Shown here: positions 49,371 to 57,587 of the stretch, piece after piece | How positions within the stretch are numbered: the first letter of the stretch is position 1 | Layout: each line of letters begins with the position of its first letter | Assembly: GCF_014137945.1 (NCBI RefSeq) | Contig: NZ_JACGWX010000001.1 | Coordinates: 434,001-498,000, forward strand | Length of the DNA stretch: 64,000 nt | Direction of reading: 5' to 3' | DNA from: Microcella alkalica | GTDB taxonomy: Bacteria > Actinomycetota > Actinomycetes > Actinomycetales > Microbacteriaceae | Program-made: the position numbers and the translations under genes | The notes under the pieces: model-generated | Database searches by the model: none | The model's input: the letters and a program-made list of their open reading frames with translations, nothing else | What the model was told of the DNA's origin: nothing

Positions 49371-52001
49371 ATGACCTCCCTGATGGATGCGATGCCCCGA
49401 CCCTTCGAGGCGGGCGCCGCGTTCGACGCGATCGCCGCATGGTCGGCCGAGGGCGGGCGACCGCTCTACGAGGCGCAGGAGGAGGCGATCTTCGAGCTCG
49501 TCGCCGGAGCCCACGTCATCCTCGCCACCCCCACCGGGTCGGGCAAGAGCCTCGTCGCGGTCGCTGCCCACGCGATCGCGCTAGCGCAGGGGCACAGATC
49601 GTACTACACGGCGCCGATCAAGGCGCTCGTGAGCGAGAAGTTCTTCCAGCTCGTGGAGATCTTCGGCGCCGAGAACGTCGGCATGGTCACGGGCGACTCG
49701 GCGGTCAACGGCGATGCGCTGATCATCTGCTGCACCGCCGAGATCGTCGCGAACCTCACCCTGCGCCAGGGCGCTGAGCTCGAGGCGGGCGTCGTCATCA
49801 TGGACGAGTTCCACTTCTACGCCGAGCCCGAGCGCGGGTGGGCGTGGCAGGTGCCGCTGCTCACGCTCACGGGCGCGCAGTTCCTGCTCATGAGCGCCAC
49901 GCTCGGCGACATGAGCGCGATCGCCGCGGACCTGCAGCGGCGCACCGAGCGTCCCGTGAGCGAGGTGACGCACACCGAGCGACCCATCCCGCTGACCTTC
50001 GAGTACGTGCGCACCCCCGTGCACGAGACCGTCGAGCGGCTGCTCGACGAGAAGCAGGCGCCGGTGTACGTGGTCCACTTCAGCCAGGCCGCCGCGATGG
50101 AGCGCGCTCAGGCTCTGTCGAGCATCCGCATCGTCAGTCGGGAGCAGCGGGAGGAGATCGCCGCCGCGATCGGCGACTTCCGGTTCTCGACGGGCTTCGG
50201 CTCGACGCTCAGCCGCCTCGTGCGCTCAGGGATCGGCGTGCACCACGCCGGCATGCTGCCGAAGTACCGGCGGCTCGTCGAGGTGCTCGCCCAGCGCGGG
50301 CTGCTGCGCGTGATCTGCGGCACCGACACGCTCGGGGTCGGCATCAACGTGCCCATCCGCACCGTGCTCATCACCGCGCTCAGCAAGTACGACGGCGTCA
50401 AGATGCGGCAGCTGAGCGCGCGGGAGTTCCACCAGATCGCCGGGCGCGCGGGTAGGGCGGGCTACGACACGGCCGGGCTCGTCGTCGTGCAGGCGCCCGA
50501 CCACGAGGTCGAGAATCACCTCGCCACGACGAAGGCGGGCGACGACCCCAAGAAGAGGAAGAAGATCGTGCGGAAGTCGGCCCCCGCCGGCTTCGTCACG
50601 TGGAGCGAGACGAGCTTCGAGCGCCTCGTCGGCGGCGCGCCCGAACCGCTCGAGAGCCGAATGCAGGTGAGCGCCGCGATGCTCATCAACCTCATCGCGC
50701 GCGGCGGAGACGTCTTCGGGAACGCCCGGGCGCTGCTGACCGACAACCACGAGCCGCCGCATCGCCAGCGGCAGCTCGTGAAGCGCGCGCTCGGCATCGC
50801 GAAGACCCTGGTGCGCGCGGCCGTCGTGGTCGTCGACCGCGCGCCTGTCAACAACTCAGGACAAACGGGCGCGCAGACCCCCGCCGGCGCTCGTGAGGGT
50901 GCGCCGCGGAGCGGTAGTCCTGAATTGTTGACGCCGCGCATCCGGCTCACCGTCGATCTGCAGCCCAACTTCGCGCTCAACCAGCCGCTCAGCCCGTTCG
51001 CGCTCGCCGTCATCGAGCTGCTCGACCCCGACGAGACGCAGTCCGCGGGCCGCGACGGCACGGGCTCGCACACGGGCGGCGTCGGCACGGGCCACTACGC
51101 CCTCGACGTCGTGAGCGTCATCGAGTCGACGCTCGAGAACCCGCGGCCGGTGCTCAGCCAGCAGCAGTTCAGGGCCCGCGGCGAGGCGATCGCGGGCATG
51201 AAGGTCGAGGGCATCGAGTATGACGAGCGTATGGAGCTCCTCGATCAGGTCGAGCACCCGCAGCCCCTCGGCGAGCTGCTGCGCGAGGCGTTCGAGACTT
51301 TCGCGGCGAGCCAGCCGTGGATCCGCGATGTCGAGCTCAAGCCCAAGAGCGTCGTGCGCGACATGTTCGAGCGTGCCATGACGTTCAGCGAGTACGTGTC
51401 GTTCTACGGCATCGCCCGCAGCGAGGGCCTGCTGCTGCGCTACCTCTCCGACGCCGATAGGGCCATCCGCCAGACGGTGCCCGATGAGGCGAAGACGGAG
51501 GAGCTGCGCGACATCATCGCCTGGCTCGGCGAGCTCGTCCGGCAGGTCGACTCGAGCCTGCTCGACGAGTGGGAGGCGCTGTCGAACCCGCAGCCCGACG
51601 ACGGCGAGCCGGTCATCCCGCCCCCGCCGCCCTCGGTGCTCACCAATCGCCGCGCGTTCATGGTGCTCGTGCGCAACGAGCTCTTCCGCCGCGTGCAGCT
51701 CGCCGCGCTCGAGCGGGATGAGGAGCTCGAGAACCTCGATCCGCAGGCAGGCTGGCCGGACGCGCTCGACGCCTACTACGCCGATCACGAGTCGATCGGC
51801 GCGGGCGGGGCGGCGCGGAGCCCGTCACTGCTTCAGATCGACGAGAGTCCGGCGGATGCTCCGGGCACGTGGCGCGTGCGTCAGGTCATCGACGACCCGG
51901 CCGGCGATCACGACTGGGGCATCGACGCGATCGTGCACCTCGGCGAGAGCGCGGAGCAGGGAGTCGCGGTCGTGCGCGTGGAGGGGCTGAACCGGCTCTA
52001 G
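49371..52001 (+). CDS. DUF3516 Ski2-like DEAD/DEAH-box helicase
   Basis: An 876-residue superfamily 2 helicase. Motif I is ATPTGSGKS (52-60), motif II is DEFH (145-148), motif III is MSATLG, and motif VI is QIAGRAGRAG. The C-terminal half is the actinobacterial DUF3516 region, ending HDWGIDAIVHLGES and VEGLNRL. The fold is Ski2/Mtr4-like, so RNA remodelling or decay is likely. Length and motifs are intact. Confidence 0.9.
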   Translation: MTSLMDAMPRPFEAGAAFDAIAAWSAEGGRPLYEAQEEAIFELVAGAHVILATPTGSGKSLVAVAAHAIALAQGHRSYYTAPIKALVSEKFFQLVEIFGAENVGMVTGDSAVNGDALIICCTAEIVANLTLRQGAELEAGVVIMDEFHFYAEPERGWAWQVPLLTLTGAQFLLMSATLGDMSAIAADLQRRTERPVSEVTHTERPIPLTFEYVRTPVHETVERLLDEKQAPVYVVHFSQAAAMERAQALSSIRIVSREQREEIAAAIGDFRFSTGFGSTLSRLVRSGIGVHHAGMLPKYRRLVEVLAQRGLLRVICGTDTLGVGINVPIRTVLITALSKYDGVKMRQLSAREFHQIAGRAGRAGYDTAGLVVVQAPDHEVENHLATTKAGDDPKKRKKIVRKSAPAGFVTWSETSFERLVGGAPEPLESRMQVSAAMLINLIARGGDVFGNARALLTDNHEPPHRQRQLVKRALGIAKTLVRAAVVVVDRAPVNNSGQTGAQTPAGAREGAPRSGSPELLTPRIRLTVDLQPNFALNQPLSPFALAVIELLDPDETQSAGRDGTGSHTGGVGTGHYALDVVSVIESTLENPRPVLSQQQFRARGEAIAGMKVEGIEYDERMELLDQVEHPQPLGELLREAFETFAASQPWIRDVELKPKSVVRDMFERAMTFSEYVSFYGIARSEGLLLRYLSDADRAIRQTVPDEAKTEELRDIIAWLGELVRQVDSSLLDEWEALSNPQPDDGEPVIPPPPPSVLTNRRAFMVLVRNELFRRVQLAALERDEELENLDPQAGWPDALDAYYADHESIGAGGAARSPSLLQIDESPADAPGTWRVRQVIDDPAGDHDWGIDAIVHLGESAEQGVAVVRVEGLNRL

Positions 52002-52025
52002 TGGGCGCCAGCGCCCGGGCCGGCT

Positions 52026-52355
52026 CTAGCCGGCCTCTGCCTCGAGGCGCCCGAGCATCGTCCAGACGGTGCTCGTGAGCGGCGGATGGTCGAGTGCGAT
52101 CTGGCGCAGCATGCGGTAGTCGCGGGCGGCGCTCGGGCGGCGCTCGTCGTCCTCGCGGATGAGCTCGGCGCGGAGCATCCACACCACGAGCTCGTCGACC
52201 GTCGGGAGCTCCTCCATGAAGTCCCACGGGTCCTCGCCGTCGCGCAGTCGCTCCATGACGACGGTCTGCAGCTCGTCGTGGGCCTCCGCGCGCAGGACCT
52301 CGAGGCTCGCGCCGCGACGGCGCTCGTGCCGGGAGGGCCAGGAGGAACGACTCAC
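52026..52355 (-). CDS. Small conserved-looking protein of unknown function
   Basis: A 109-residue helical protein (LEVLRAEAHDELQTVVMERL, then PWDFMEELPTVDELVVWMLRAELIR in pieces). I do not recognise the family. GTG 52355 follows TAGGCT by 6 bases; both lie in the left arm and loop of a 15-bp inverted repeat, which could control expression. Its tail is convergent with the DUF3516 helicase. Confidence 0.65.
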   Translation of the reverse strand: MSRSSWPSRHERRRGASLEVLRAEAHDELQTVVMERLRDGEDPWDFMEELPTVDELVVWMLRAELIREDDERRPSAARDYRMLRQIALDHPPLTSTVWTMLGRLEAEAG

Positions 52356-52386
52356 CCCTCGAGCCTAAGACGGCTCGAGGGGTGAG
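52351..52386. repeat. 15-bp inverted repeat over the promoter and start of the 52026 gene
   Basis: Arms 52351-52365 and 52372-52386 are exact reverse complements (CTCACCCCTCGAGCC with GGCTCGAGGGGTGAG) around TAAGAC. The left arm holds the GTG start and most of the -10 of the minus-strand gene. It could be an operator or a terminator for the upstream DUF2510 gene. Confidence 0.75.
52362..52367 (-). promoter_or_regulatory. Leaderless -10 hexamer of the 52026 gene
   Basis: TAGGCT on the minus strand, 6 bases before GTG 52355, embedded in the inverted repeat. Confidence 0.5.
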
Positions 52387-52485
52387 TTCGAAGCGGGGGA
52401 TGCGCCGGGCGCGTCGGGGGGACGCGCGCTTGCGCGTTCGTTGGGGGAGTGGTCGGGCGCGTCGGGGGTCGGCGCGCCCGGGGCT

Positions 52486-53313
52486 TCAGCCGAGCAGACT
52501 CGGCAGCGAGATGAGGGCTGGGAGGGCGGCGAGGGTCTCGGGCGTGACGAGCCACCACGTGCCGACCACGGCGGCCTGCACGAGCACCCAGCTGAAGAGC
52601 GGCCACGGTGCGGAGCCCGTCGCGCGCGACACCTGCACGCCGCGGACGGCGAGATACACGGGGGGAGCGATGAGAGCGAGTCCCCACGGCGCAGTCGAGA
52701 GGTGCCCGTCGTCGCCGAGCGCCCGCGCGTCGCGCGCGGCGAGTGCCGCGTACAGCACGAAGGGCAGAGCGAGGAGCATGAGCATGCTCGCGAGCGGCGC
52801 ATCCTGCGGCAGACCCGTCACGGCGTAGTAGAGCGATGCGGCGTGCATGACCGGCAGCAGGACGAACAGCCACACGGCGCTCGTGTTGACGCGCGAGGCG
52901 AAGGTGTCGGCCATGCGCGGGCGGGCGACCGGCGCGACATAGGCGTCCTGGAACGCGGCGGGCACGACGTCGGAGAGCACGATGTCGGGCGAGAACACGG
53001 TGGCGGCCGAGACGCGGGGCAGATCGTCCCAGGTGGGGCTCGAGGCCGTCACGATCGTGTGCAGCGGCATCGACTCGGCGATGCGCGCCGACTCGCGAGC
53101 GGTGGGCGTCGCGGCGGAGCCGTGGATCGTGACCGGGCCGGTCGGCGACTGCACGACGGTCTCGAAGGCCTCAGCGGTCTCGCTGAGAACGGCGACGGGC
53201 GCGGTGTACTCGGTCCACTTCTCGCCGTCCCACCAGCGACGCTCTGCGCCGGTGCGGCTCAACGGATCCGGATACCAGCCCGCGGGTACTCGGGACGGTG
53301 CTGTGATGCTCAT
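52486..53313 (-). CDS. DUF2510 membrane protein
   Basis: A 275-residue protein. DUF2510 at about 10-35 (AGWYPDPLSRTGAERRWWDG); a 95-residue polar linker; four membrane helices at about 145-270 (AVWLFVLLPVMHAASLYY, MLMLLALPFVLYAALAA, LALIAPPVYLAVRG and VLVQAAVVGTWWLV). ATG 53313 follows GGGGGAAG. It is the fourth DUF2510 gene here and shares its layout with the 53492 neighbour. Function unknown. Confidence 0.75.
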   Translation of the reverse strand: MSITAPSRVPAGWYPDPLSRTGAERRWWDGEKWTEYTAPVAVLSETAEAFETVVQSPTGPVTIHGSAATPTARESARIAESMPLHTIVTASSPTWDDLPRVSAATVFSPDIVLSDVVPAAFQDAYVAPVARPRMADTFASRVNTSAVWLFVLLPVMHAASLYYAVTGLPQDAPLASMLMLLALPFVLYAALAARDARALGDDGHLSTAPWGLALIAPPVYLAVRGVQVSRATGSAPWPLFSWVLVQAAVVGTWWLVTPETLAALPALISLPSLLG

Positions 53314-53332
53314 GACTTCCCCCAGGTGTCTC

Positions 53333-53348
53333 CCGGTCCCCCGACCGG
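53333..53348. promoter_or_regulatory. Inverted repeat upstream of a DUF2510 gene
   Basis: CCGGTC and GACCGG flank CCCC, about 20-35 bases upstream of ATG 53313. GGTGTC lies next to it; the relation to the C/G-run motif is loose. Confidence 0.35.
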
Positions 53349-53491
53349 TGTGGAACCCGTCCAAGCACGGGTGTGCGAGGCGCTGTCGCGATGTTTCGGG
53401 TCCCACGCGACGTGTGCTGCAGTTGTTCGGTTGTGGGCTGCGGTTGCGGTGGGCCTCGGATGCGTCTGCAGCGGAACGCGGCCCGGTCTCA

Positions 53492-55084
53492 TCAATCGGT
53501 GAGGCTGTACACGCCCCAGTCGTCGATCTGCCAGGTGATCCAGCCGTTGGCGCGCTGGAGGCTGACGGTGACCACGAAGGTCGTCCCATCGGAGTTGACC
53601 GCGGGGCAGCGGTACTGCTGACCGATGAAGAGCGGCGGAGTGCCCGAGCAGGTGACCTCGGCGGCTGTGCCGATGCTGCGGGCGCTGAGCTCGATCGAGT
53701 TGGCTGCCTCAGCGGCGAACAACTGGGGCACGGCCGAGATGAGCAGACCGGGCACGGCGATGACCGCGCCGACCTGAAGGCCGACGAGCAGGAGGAAGAC
53801 GGCGGCAGGTGCGAAGCCCGCGCCGGAGTACCGGGCGAGGCTCACGGCGCGCATCACGAGGTACACCGGAGCGCCGAGGATCGACCACCACCAGCCGGCG
53901 GGCCGGTCGATGCCGCGCCGCTTGAGGGCGCGCTGGTCGAAGTAGGCGAGCGCGACGACGACGGGGATCGGCGCGAGCCAGATGGCCGTGATGATGGGCA
54001 GATCGAGTCCGCTCGTGAACGCGGCGACGACGAGGAGGCTGAGAAGCAGCTGCACCATCGGCAGCAGCGCGATCGCCCACGCGGCCCCCGTGTGCACGTG
54101 CGGCACGGGGCCGGCGGCGCCGGGCATCATCGCCCCGCGCCGCATCGCGGCGACGGGCGACTCGGGCACGTAGGGCACGTACTGCGGCGCACCAGGGGCC
54201 GAGCCCCAGCCGGCGGCGCTGCCGGCGCCGGGCGCCGAGCCGTAGCGGGCGGCCGAGGGATGCTGCGGTGCGGAATCCTGGAAGAGCGCGTGCTGCGCGT
54301 AGTACGAGCTCGCACCCCACTGCTCCTGCGGGTGCGGCGCGGAGTTTTGCGCGGCCGAGTAGTGGCCGGCGGACTCAGCGGAGCGCGGGTCGGCGCCGTA
54401 CGGCTGCCATCCACCGTGCATGGGAGCGCCGGGGACGGATCCGGGCGTGGAGTGGTTGGCGGCGCTCGCGGTCGGGACCGGCCCTGGCGCGTTCGCGGGC
54501 TGCTGCTCTCGAGCCTCCTGCATCGGGATCCACTGCGCGTCGCGCATCGCCGACTCGCTCGTCGGGATGTCGAAGCCGGGGTTCGCGGCGGCCCGCGGGG
54601 CCTCGGGGGCGGCGGTGCGAGGCACCACCTGCTCCGGAGCCGCCTGCTGCGCCGCCGCCTGCGCCGCCTCGGTCTGCTCCGTCGCGAAGGGCGGAGGCGT
54701 CGTCGCGGCGGGCTGCGGAGTGAACGGAGCGGGGTCGGGCGCAGCGACGGGCTCGGCGGTGAACGAGGGCGCCGCCGCCTCGGGCTCGATGAGCGCGGGC
54801 ATCGACTCGGTCGTGGGCGCCGGCAGCGCCTTGAGGACGTGGGCCAGCGGTCGGTCGGTGGCAGTGTCACCGGCGTCGGTGGCCGATTCGGCGCTGCGGC
54901 GCGCGCGGCGCGTGGGCAGCTCGTCGTCGGCGAAGGTCGTCGGTGCGGGCTTGGCCACCATGGGCTGACGTGCATCGGAGACGTGCTCGGTCCAGGCGTG
55001 GTTGTCCCACCACCGCAGCTGCGGCAGACCGAGCGGGTCGGGGTACCACCCCGCGGGCACCCGCCCGTATTCGTCCTCCGACAC
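53492..55084 (-). CDS. Large DUF2510 membrane protein with extracellular domain
   Basis: A 530-residue protein. DUF2510 at about 8-33 (PAGWYPDPLGLPQLRWWDN); a 280-residue Ala/Pro/Gln-rich linker; four membrane helices at about 335-450; and a C-terminal domain with VTCSGTPPLFIGQQYRCPA (a likely disulfide) and ITWQIDDWGVYSLTD. The layout repeats that of the 44231 gene. GTG start. The strongest C/G-run palindrome lies about 100 bp upstream. Confidence 0.75.
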   Translation of the reverse strand: MSEDEYGRVPAGWYPDPLGLPQLRWWDNHAWTEHVSDARQPMVAKPAPTTFADDELPTRRARRSAESATDAGDTATDRPLAHVLKALPAPTTESMPALIEPEAAAPSFTAEPVAAPDPAPFTPQPAATTPPPFATEQTEAAQAAAQQAAPEQVVPRTAAPEAPRAAANPGFDIPTSESAMRDAQWIPMQEAREQQPANAPGPVPTASAANHSTPGSVPGAPMHGGWQPYGADPRSAESAGHYSAAQNSAPHPQEQWGASSYYAQHALFQDSAPQHPSAARYGSAPGAGSAAGWGSAPGAPQYVPYVPESPVAAMRRGAMMPGAAGPVPHVHTGAAWAIALLPMVQLLLSLLVVAAFTSGLDLPIITAIWLAPIPVVVALAYFDQRALKRRGIDRPAGWWWSILGAPVYLVMRAVSLARYSGAGFAPAAVFLLLVGLQVGAVIAVPGLLISAVPQLFAAEAANSIELSARSIGTAAEVTCSGTPPLFIGQQYRCPAVNSDGTTFVVTVSLQRANGWITWQIDDWGVYSLTD

Positions 55085-55180
55085 CGTTCTGCCCCCTCAT
55101 CAGGCCGGGCCCCTCGACCGGCTGGGTTCAGTGTATGGGTGCGTCGTGCTGGAAAGGGAGTGCCAGTCAGCCCCCAGAGT

Positions 55181-55206
55181 GGGTGTACCCCTGTTGGGGG
55201 ACACCC
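55181..55206. promoter_or_regulatory. 26-bp C/G-run palindrome, best copy of the recurring motif
   Basis: GGGTGTACCCC and GGGGGACACCC flank TGTT; 10 of 11 arm positions pair. It lies between the DUF2510 gene at 53492-55084 and the class IV aminotransferase. Confidence 0.6.
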
Positions 55207-55220
55207 GGTGTCAGCACTGT

Positions 55221-56129
55221 TTACGGCACTGCGGGCAGCTCTACGAGCGCTTCGGTGAGCCAACGGCGCGCTCCCTCGGCGCGGCCCGGCTCGTGCACGA
55301 GCCGCGGTCCGTCGACCCAGGCAGTCGCCACGCGGAGCCCGTGCAGAGCGCTGAGCACCCACAGCTCGCAGCCGTCGAGGTCGTCCGGTCGGGCATCCGA
55401 CGCCTCGATCGCGACCCCGTGCGCGGCCGCCGCCTTGAGCAGGACGCTCACGGTGACGCTCGGGATCCGCGCGCGACCGTCGTCCGGATGCACCATGGCG
55501 TCGTCGCTCCGCACCCAGACGAGACCCGAGTACGCGCCCTCGACGACGAGCCCATCGGGCGACAGGATGATCGCCTCGCCGGCGCCGAGCGGCTGCACAG
55601 CCGTTCTCAGCCGCTGCAGCGCCTCGAGGTCGGGCCCCTTCGTGAGCGGATGCGCGCGCGGATCGTACGGCGCGGTCGCGACGACGACCTCCTCCGTCGT
55701 CGTCGGGGTGGGCCGCAATCGCAGGCTGAGGACGGTGCCGGTTCCGGTGCCGGCACCGGCGGCGGACGGCCCATCGCCGACCGCGGGGACGGGGATGCCG
55801 CGAGCGCGCAGCTCGACCCGGGGGAACCAGTCGCCCGCGCGTGGAAGAGCCGCGACGACCTCGTCGAAGAACGCCCCGCCGTCGTCGCGGAACGGTGCGA
55901 CCGCGGAGAGGAACCGCGCACGGTGCTGATCGAGCCCGCGCACCCGTCCGTCGACGACGCGCCAGGAGTCAGCGGCGAGCAGCGCGCCCGCGTGCGCGTC
56001 GCACCAGTCGACGCTCGTCCAGGGCTCATCGGCGTCGGAGCTGCGCCAGTGCCGCAACCCCTCACGGTGAGCGTCGCCCGAGCCCCCGAGCGGGGCCATC
56101 CCGCTCGGGGGCTCGTCGCTCGCGCTCAT
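55221..56129 (-). CDS. Class IV aminotransferase family protein
   Basis: A 302-residue PLP enzyme of fold type IV. The candidate lysine is K164 in LTKGPDLEALQRLR, and SPDGLVVEGAYSGLVWV fits the active-site edge. It is divergent from pabB, and that context suggests aminodeoxychorismate lyase (PabC) activity in 4-aminobenzoate synthesis; the enzyme at 6058 is the competing candidate. ATG 56129 is 12 bases from the pabB ATG. Confidence 0.75.
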   Translation of the reverse strand: MSASDEPPSGMAPLGGSGDAHREGLRHWRSSDADEPWTSVDWCDAHAGALLAADSWRVVDGRVRGLDQHRARFLSAVAPFRDDGGAFFDEVVAALPRAGDWFPRVELRARGIPVPAVGDGPSAAGAGTGTGTVLSLRLRPTPTTTEEVVVATAPYDPRAHPLTKGPDLEALQRLRTAVQPLGAGEAIILSPDGLVVEGAYSGLVWVRSDDAMVHPDDGRARIPSVTVSVLLKAAAAHGVAIEASDARPDDLDGCELWVLSALHGLRVATAWVDGPRLVHEPGRAEGARRWLTEALVELPAVP

Positions 56130-56141
56130 AGGATCAGGGTA
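56129..56141. promoter_or_regulatory. Interlocked divergent leaderless promoters
   Basis: On the plus strand TAGGAT then CAGGGT leads to ATG 56141. On the minus strand TACCCT then GATCCT leads to ATG 56129. Each -10 overlaps the first base of the other gene's start codon. Confidence 0.6.
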
Positions 56142-57577
56142 TGCGTCTCGGGCTCCTGCGGCACCGGCTCGCGCCCGCGACCGACGCCGCGACGGCGCCC
56201 GAGCTCGCCGAGCGCATCGTCGTGGCGCTCGTCGCCACGCACCCCGACGCCGACCTCGTCTGGCTCGACTCGGGCGTCGGAGCCCGCACCGGTCGCTCCT
56301 TCCTCTCCGTGGACGGAGCGCGCGTCCCGCTCGACGCCGCCGCGCCGGTGCTGCCGCAGCTGCGCGCCGCGCTCTCGGCGATGCCGGCGCTCCGCCCCGT
56401 CGCCGACTCGGCCGATCCCGCGCCGCCGCTCGGTCTCGTCGGCTGGTTCGGGTACGAGCTGCGGGACGAGACGATGGGGATGCCCGCCCCGGCGACGCCG
56501 CCCGCGCACCGCGCGTCGTGGCTGGCCGTCGATCGCGGACTCGTGCTCGACCACGAGTCGGGTTCGCTCGAGCTCGTCGCCCTCGACGCCGCGGGCAGCG
56601 GCTGGAGCGGCGAGCTCGACGGGTGGCGGCAGCGCATGCTCGCGCTCGTCGAGGGCGCGCGCCGGGCATCCCCCCCGCCGCCCGCCGACCCGGCGCCCCG
56701 CACCGCCCGCTGGCGCGACGACGACGCGCGCTACGCCGCCCTCGTGCGGCGGTGCCAGGAGGCGATCCGCGAGGGGGAGGCCTACCAGCTGTGTTTGACC
56801 TCGGCCGCGACGGTCGACGCACCGGGCGACGCGATCGCGCTCTACCGCCGTGTCCGCCGATCGAGCCCCGCTCATCACGGCGCGCTGCTGCGCATCGGTG
56901 GGGCGACCCTCGTGAGCGCGAGCCCCGAGACCTTCCTTCGCGTCGAGCCCGAGCCGGGCGGTGGCCTGCGAGTGCGCACCCGCCCCATCAAGGGAACCCG
57001 TCCGCGAGGAGCCGACCTCGACGCCGACGCCGCGCTCGTCGCCGAGCTCGAGGCGAGCGACAAGGAACGCGCCGAGAACCTCATGATCGTCGACCTCATG
57101 CGCAATGACCTCTCGCGCGTGAGCGAGCTCGGCACGGTCGTCGTCACGGGGCTCCTGGAGGTCGAGTCGTACGCCCAGGTGCACCAGCTCGTCTCGACGG
57201 TCGAGGGGCGGCTCCGGGGCGCGCTCGACGCGATCGACGCCGTCGCCGCGTGCTTCCCCGCCGGATCGATGACCGGCGCGCCGAAGCGCCGCGCGATCGA
57301 GCTGCTCGCCGTGTGGGAGGGGGCGCCGCGCGGGGTGTACTCGGGCGCGTTCGGGTACCTCGCCGTCGACGGCTCGGCCGACCTCGCGATGGTGATCCGC
57401 AGCATCCTCGTCGCCGACGGCGTCGCGACGATCGGCGCTGGCGGTGGCGTCACCGCGCTGAGCGACCCCGAGGCGGAGGTCGCCGAGATGCGACTCAAGG
57501 CGCGGTCGTTGCTGACCGCGCTCGGCGTGCGCGATGAGGCGGATGCCCGACCGGACCTCCCCGCCGAGCCCCAGTAA
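56141..57577 (+). CDS. pabB: Aminodeoxychorismate synthase component I, chorismate-binding
   Basis: A 478-residue chorismate-utilising enzyme that aminates chorismate for folate synthesis. Signature blocks are [19 protein letters not shown] (about 281-289), [29 protein letters not shown] (about 377) and [16 protein letters not shown]. TrpE/anthranilate synthase is the alternative, but the divergent class IV aminotransferase favours PabB. The stop is 11 bases before leuS. Confidence 0.85.
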   Translation: MRLGLLRHRLAPATDAATAPELAERIVVALVATHPDADLVWLDSGVGARTGRSFLSVDGARVPLDAAAPVLPQLRAALSAMPALRPVADSADPAPPLGLVGWFGYELRDETMGMPAPATPPAHRASWLAVDRGLVLDHESGSLELVALDAAGSGWSGELDGWRQRMLALVEGARRASPPPPADPAPRTARWRDDDARYAALVRRCQEAIREGEAYQLCLTSAATVDAPGDAIALYRRVRRSSPAHHGALLRIGGATLVSASPETFLRVEPEPGGGLRVRTRPIKGTRPRGADLDADAALVAELEASDKERAENLMIVDLMRNDLSRVSELGTVVVTGLLEVESYAQVHQLVSTVEGRLRGALDAIDAVAACFPAGSMTGAPKRRAIELLAVWEGAPRGVYSGAFGYLAVDGSADLAMVIRSILVADGVATIGAGGGVTALSDPEAEVAEMRLKARSLLTALGVRDEADARPDLPAEPQ

Positions 57578-57580
57578 GCT
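57575..57580 (+). promoter_or_regulatory. Leaderless -10 hexamer of leuS
   Basis: TAAGCT overlaps the TAA stop of pabB and lies 7 bases before GTG 57588. Confidence 0.5.
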
Positions 57581-57587
57581 CGGACGA

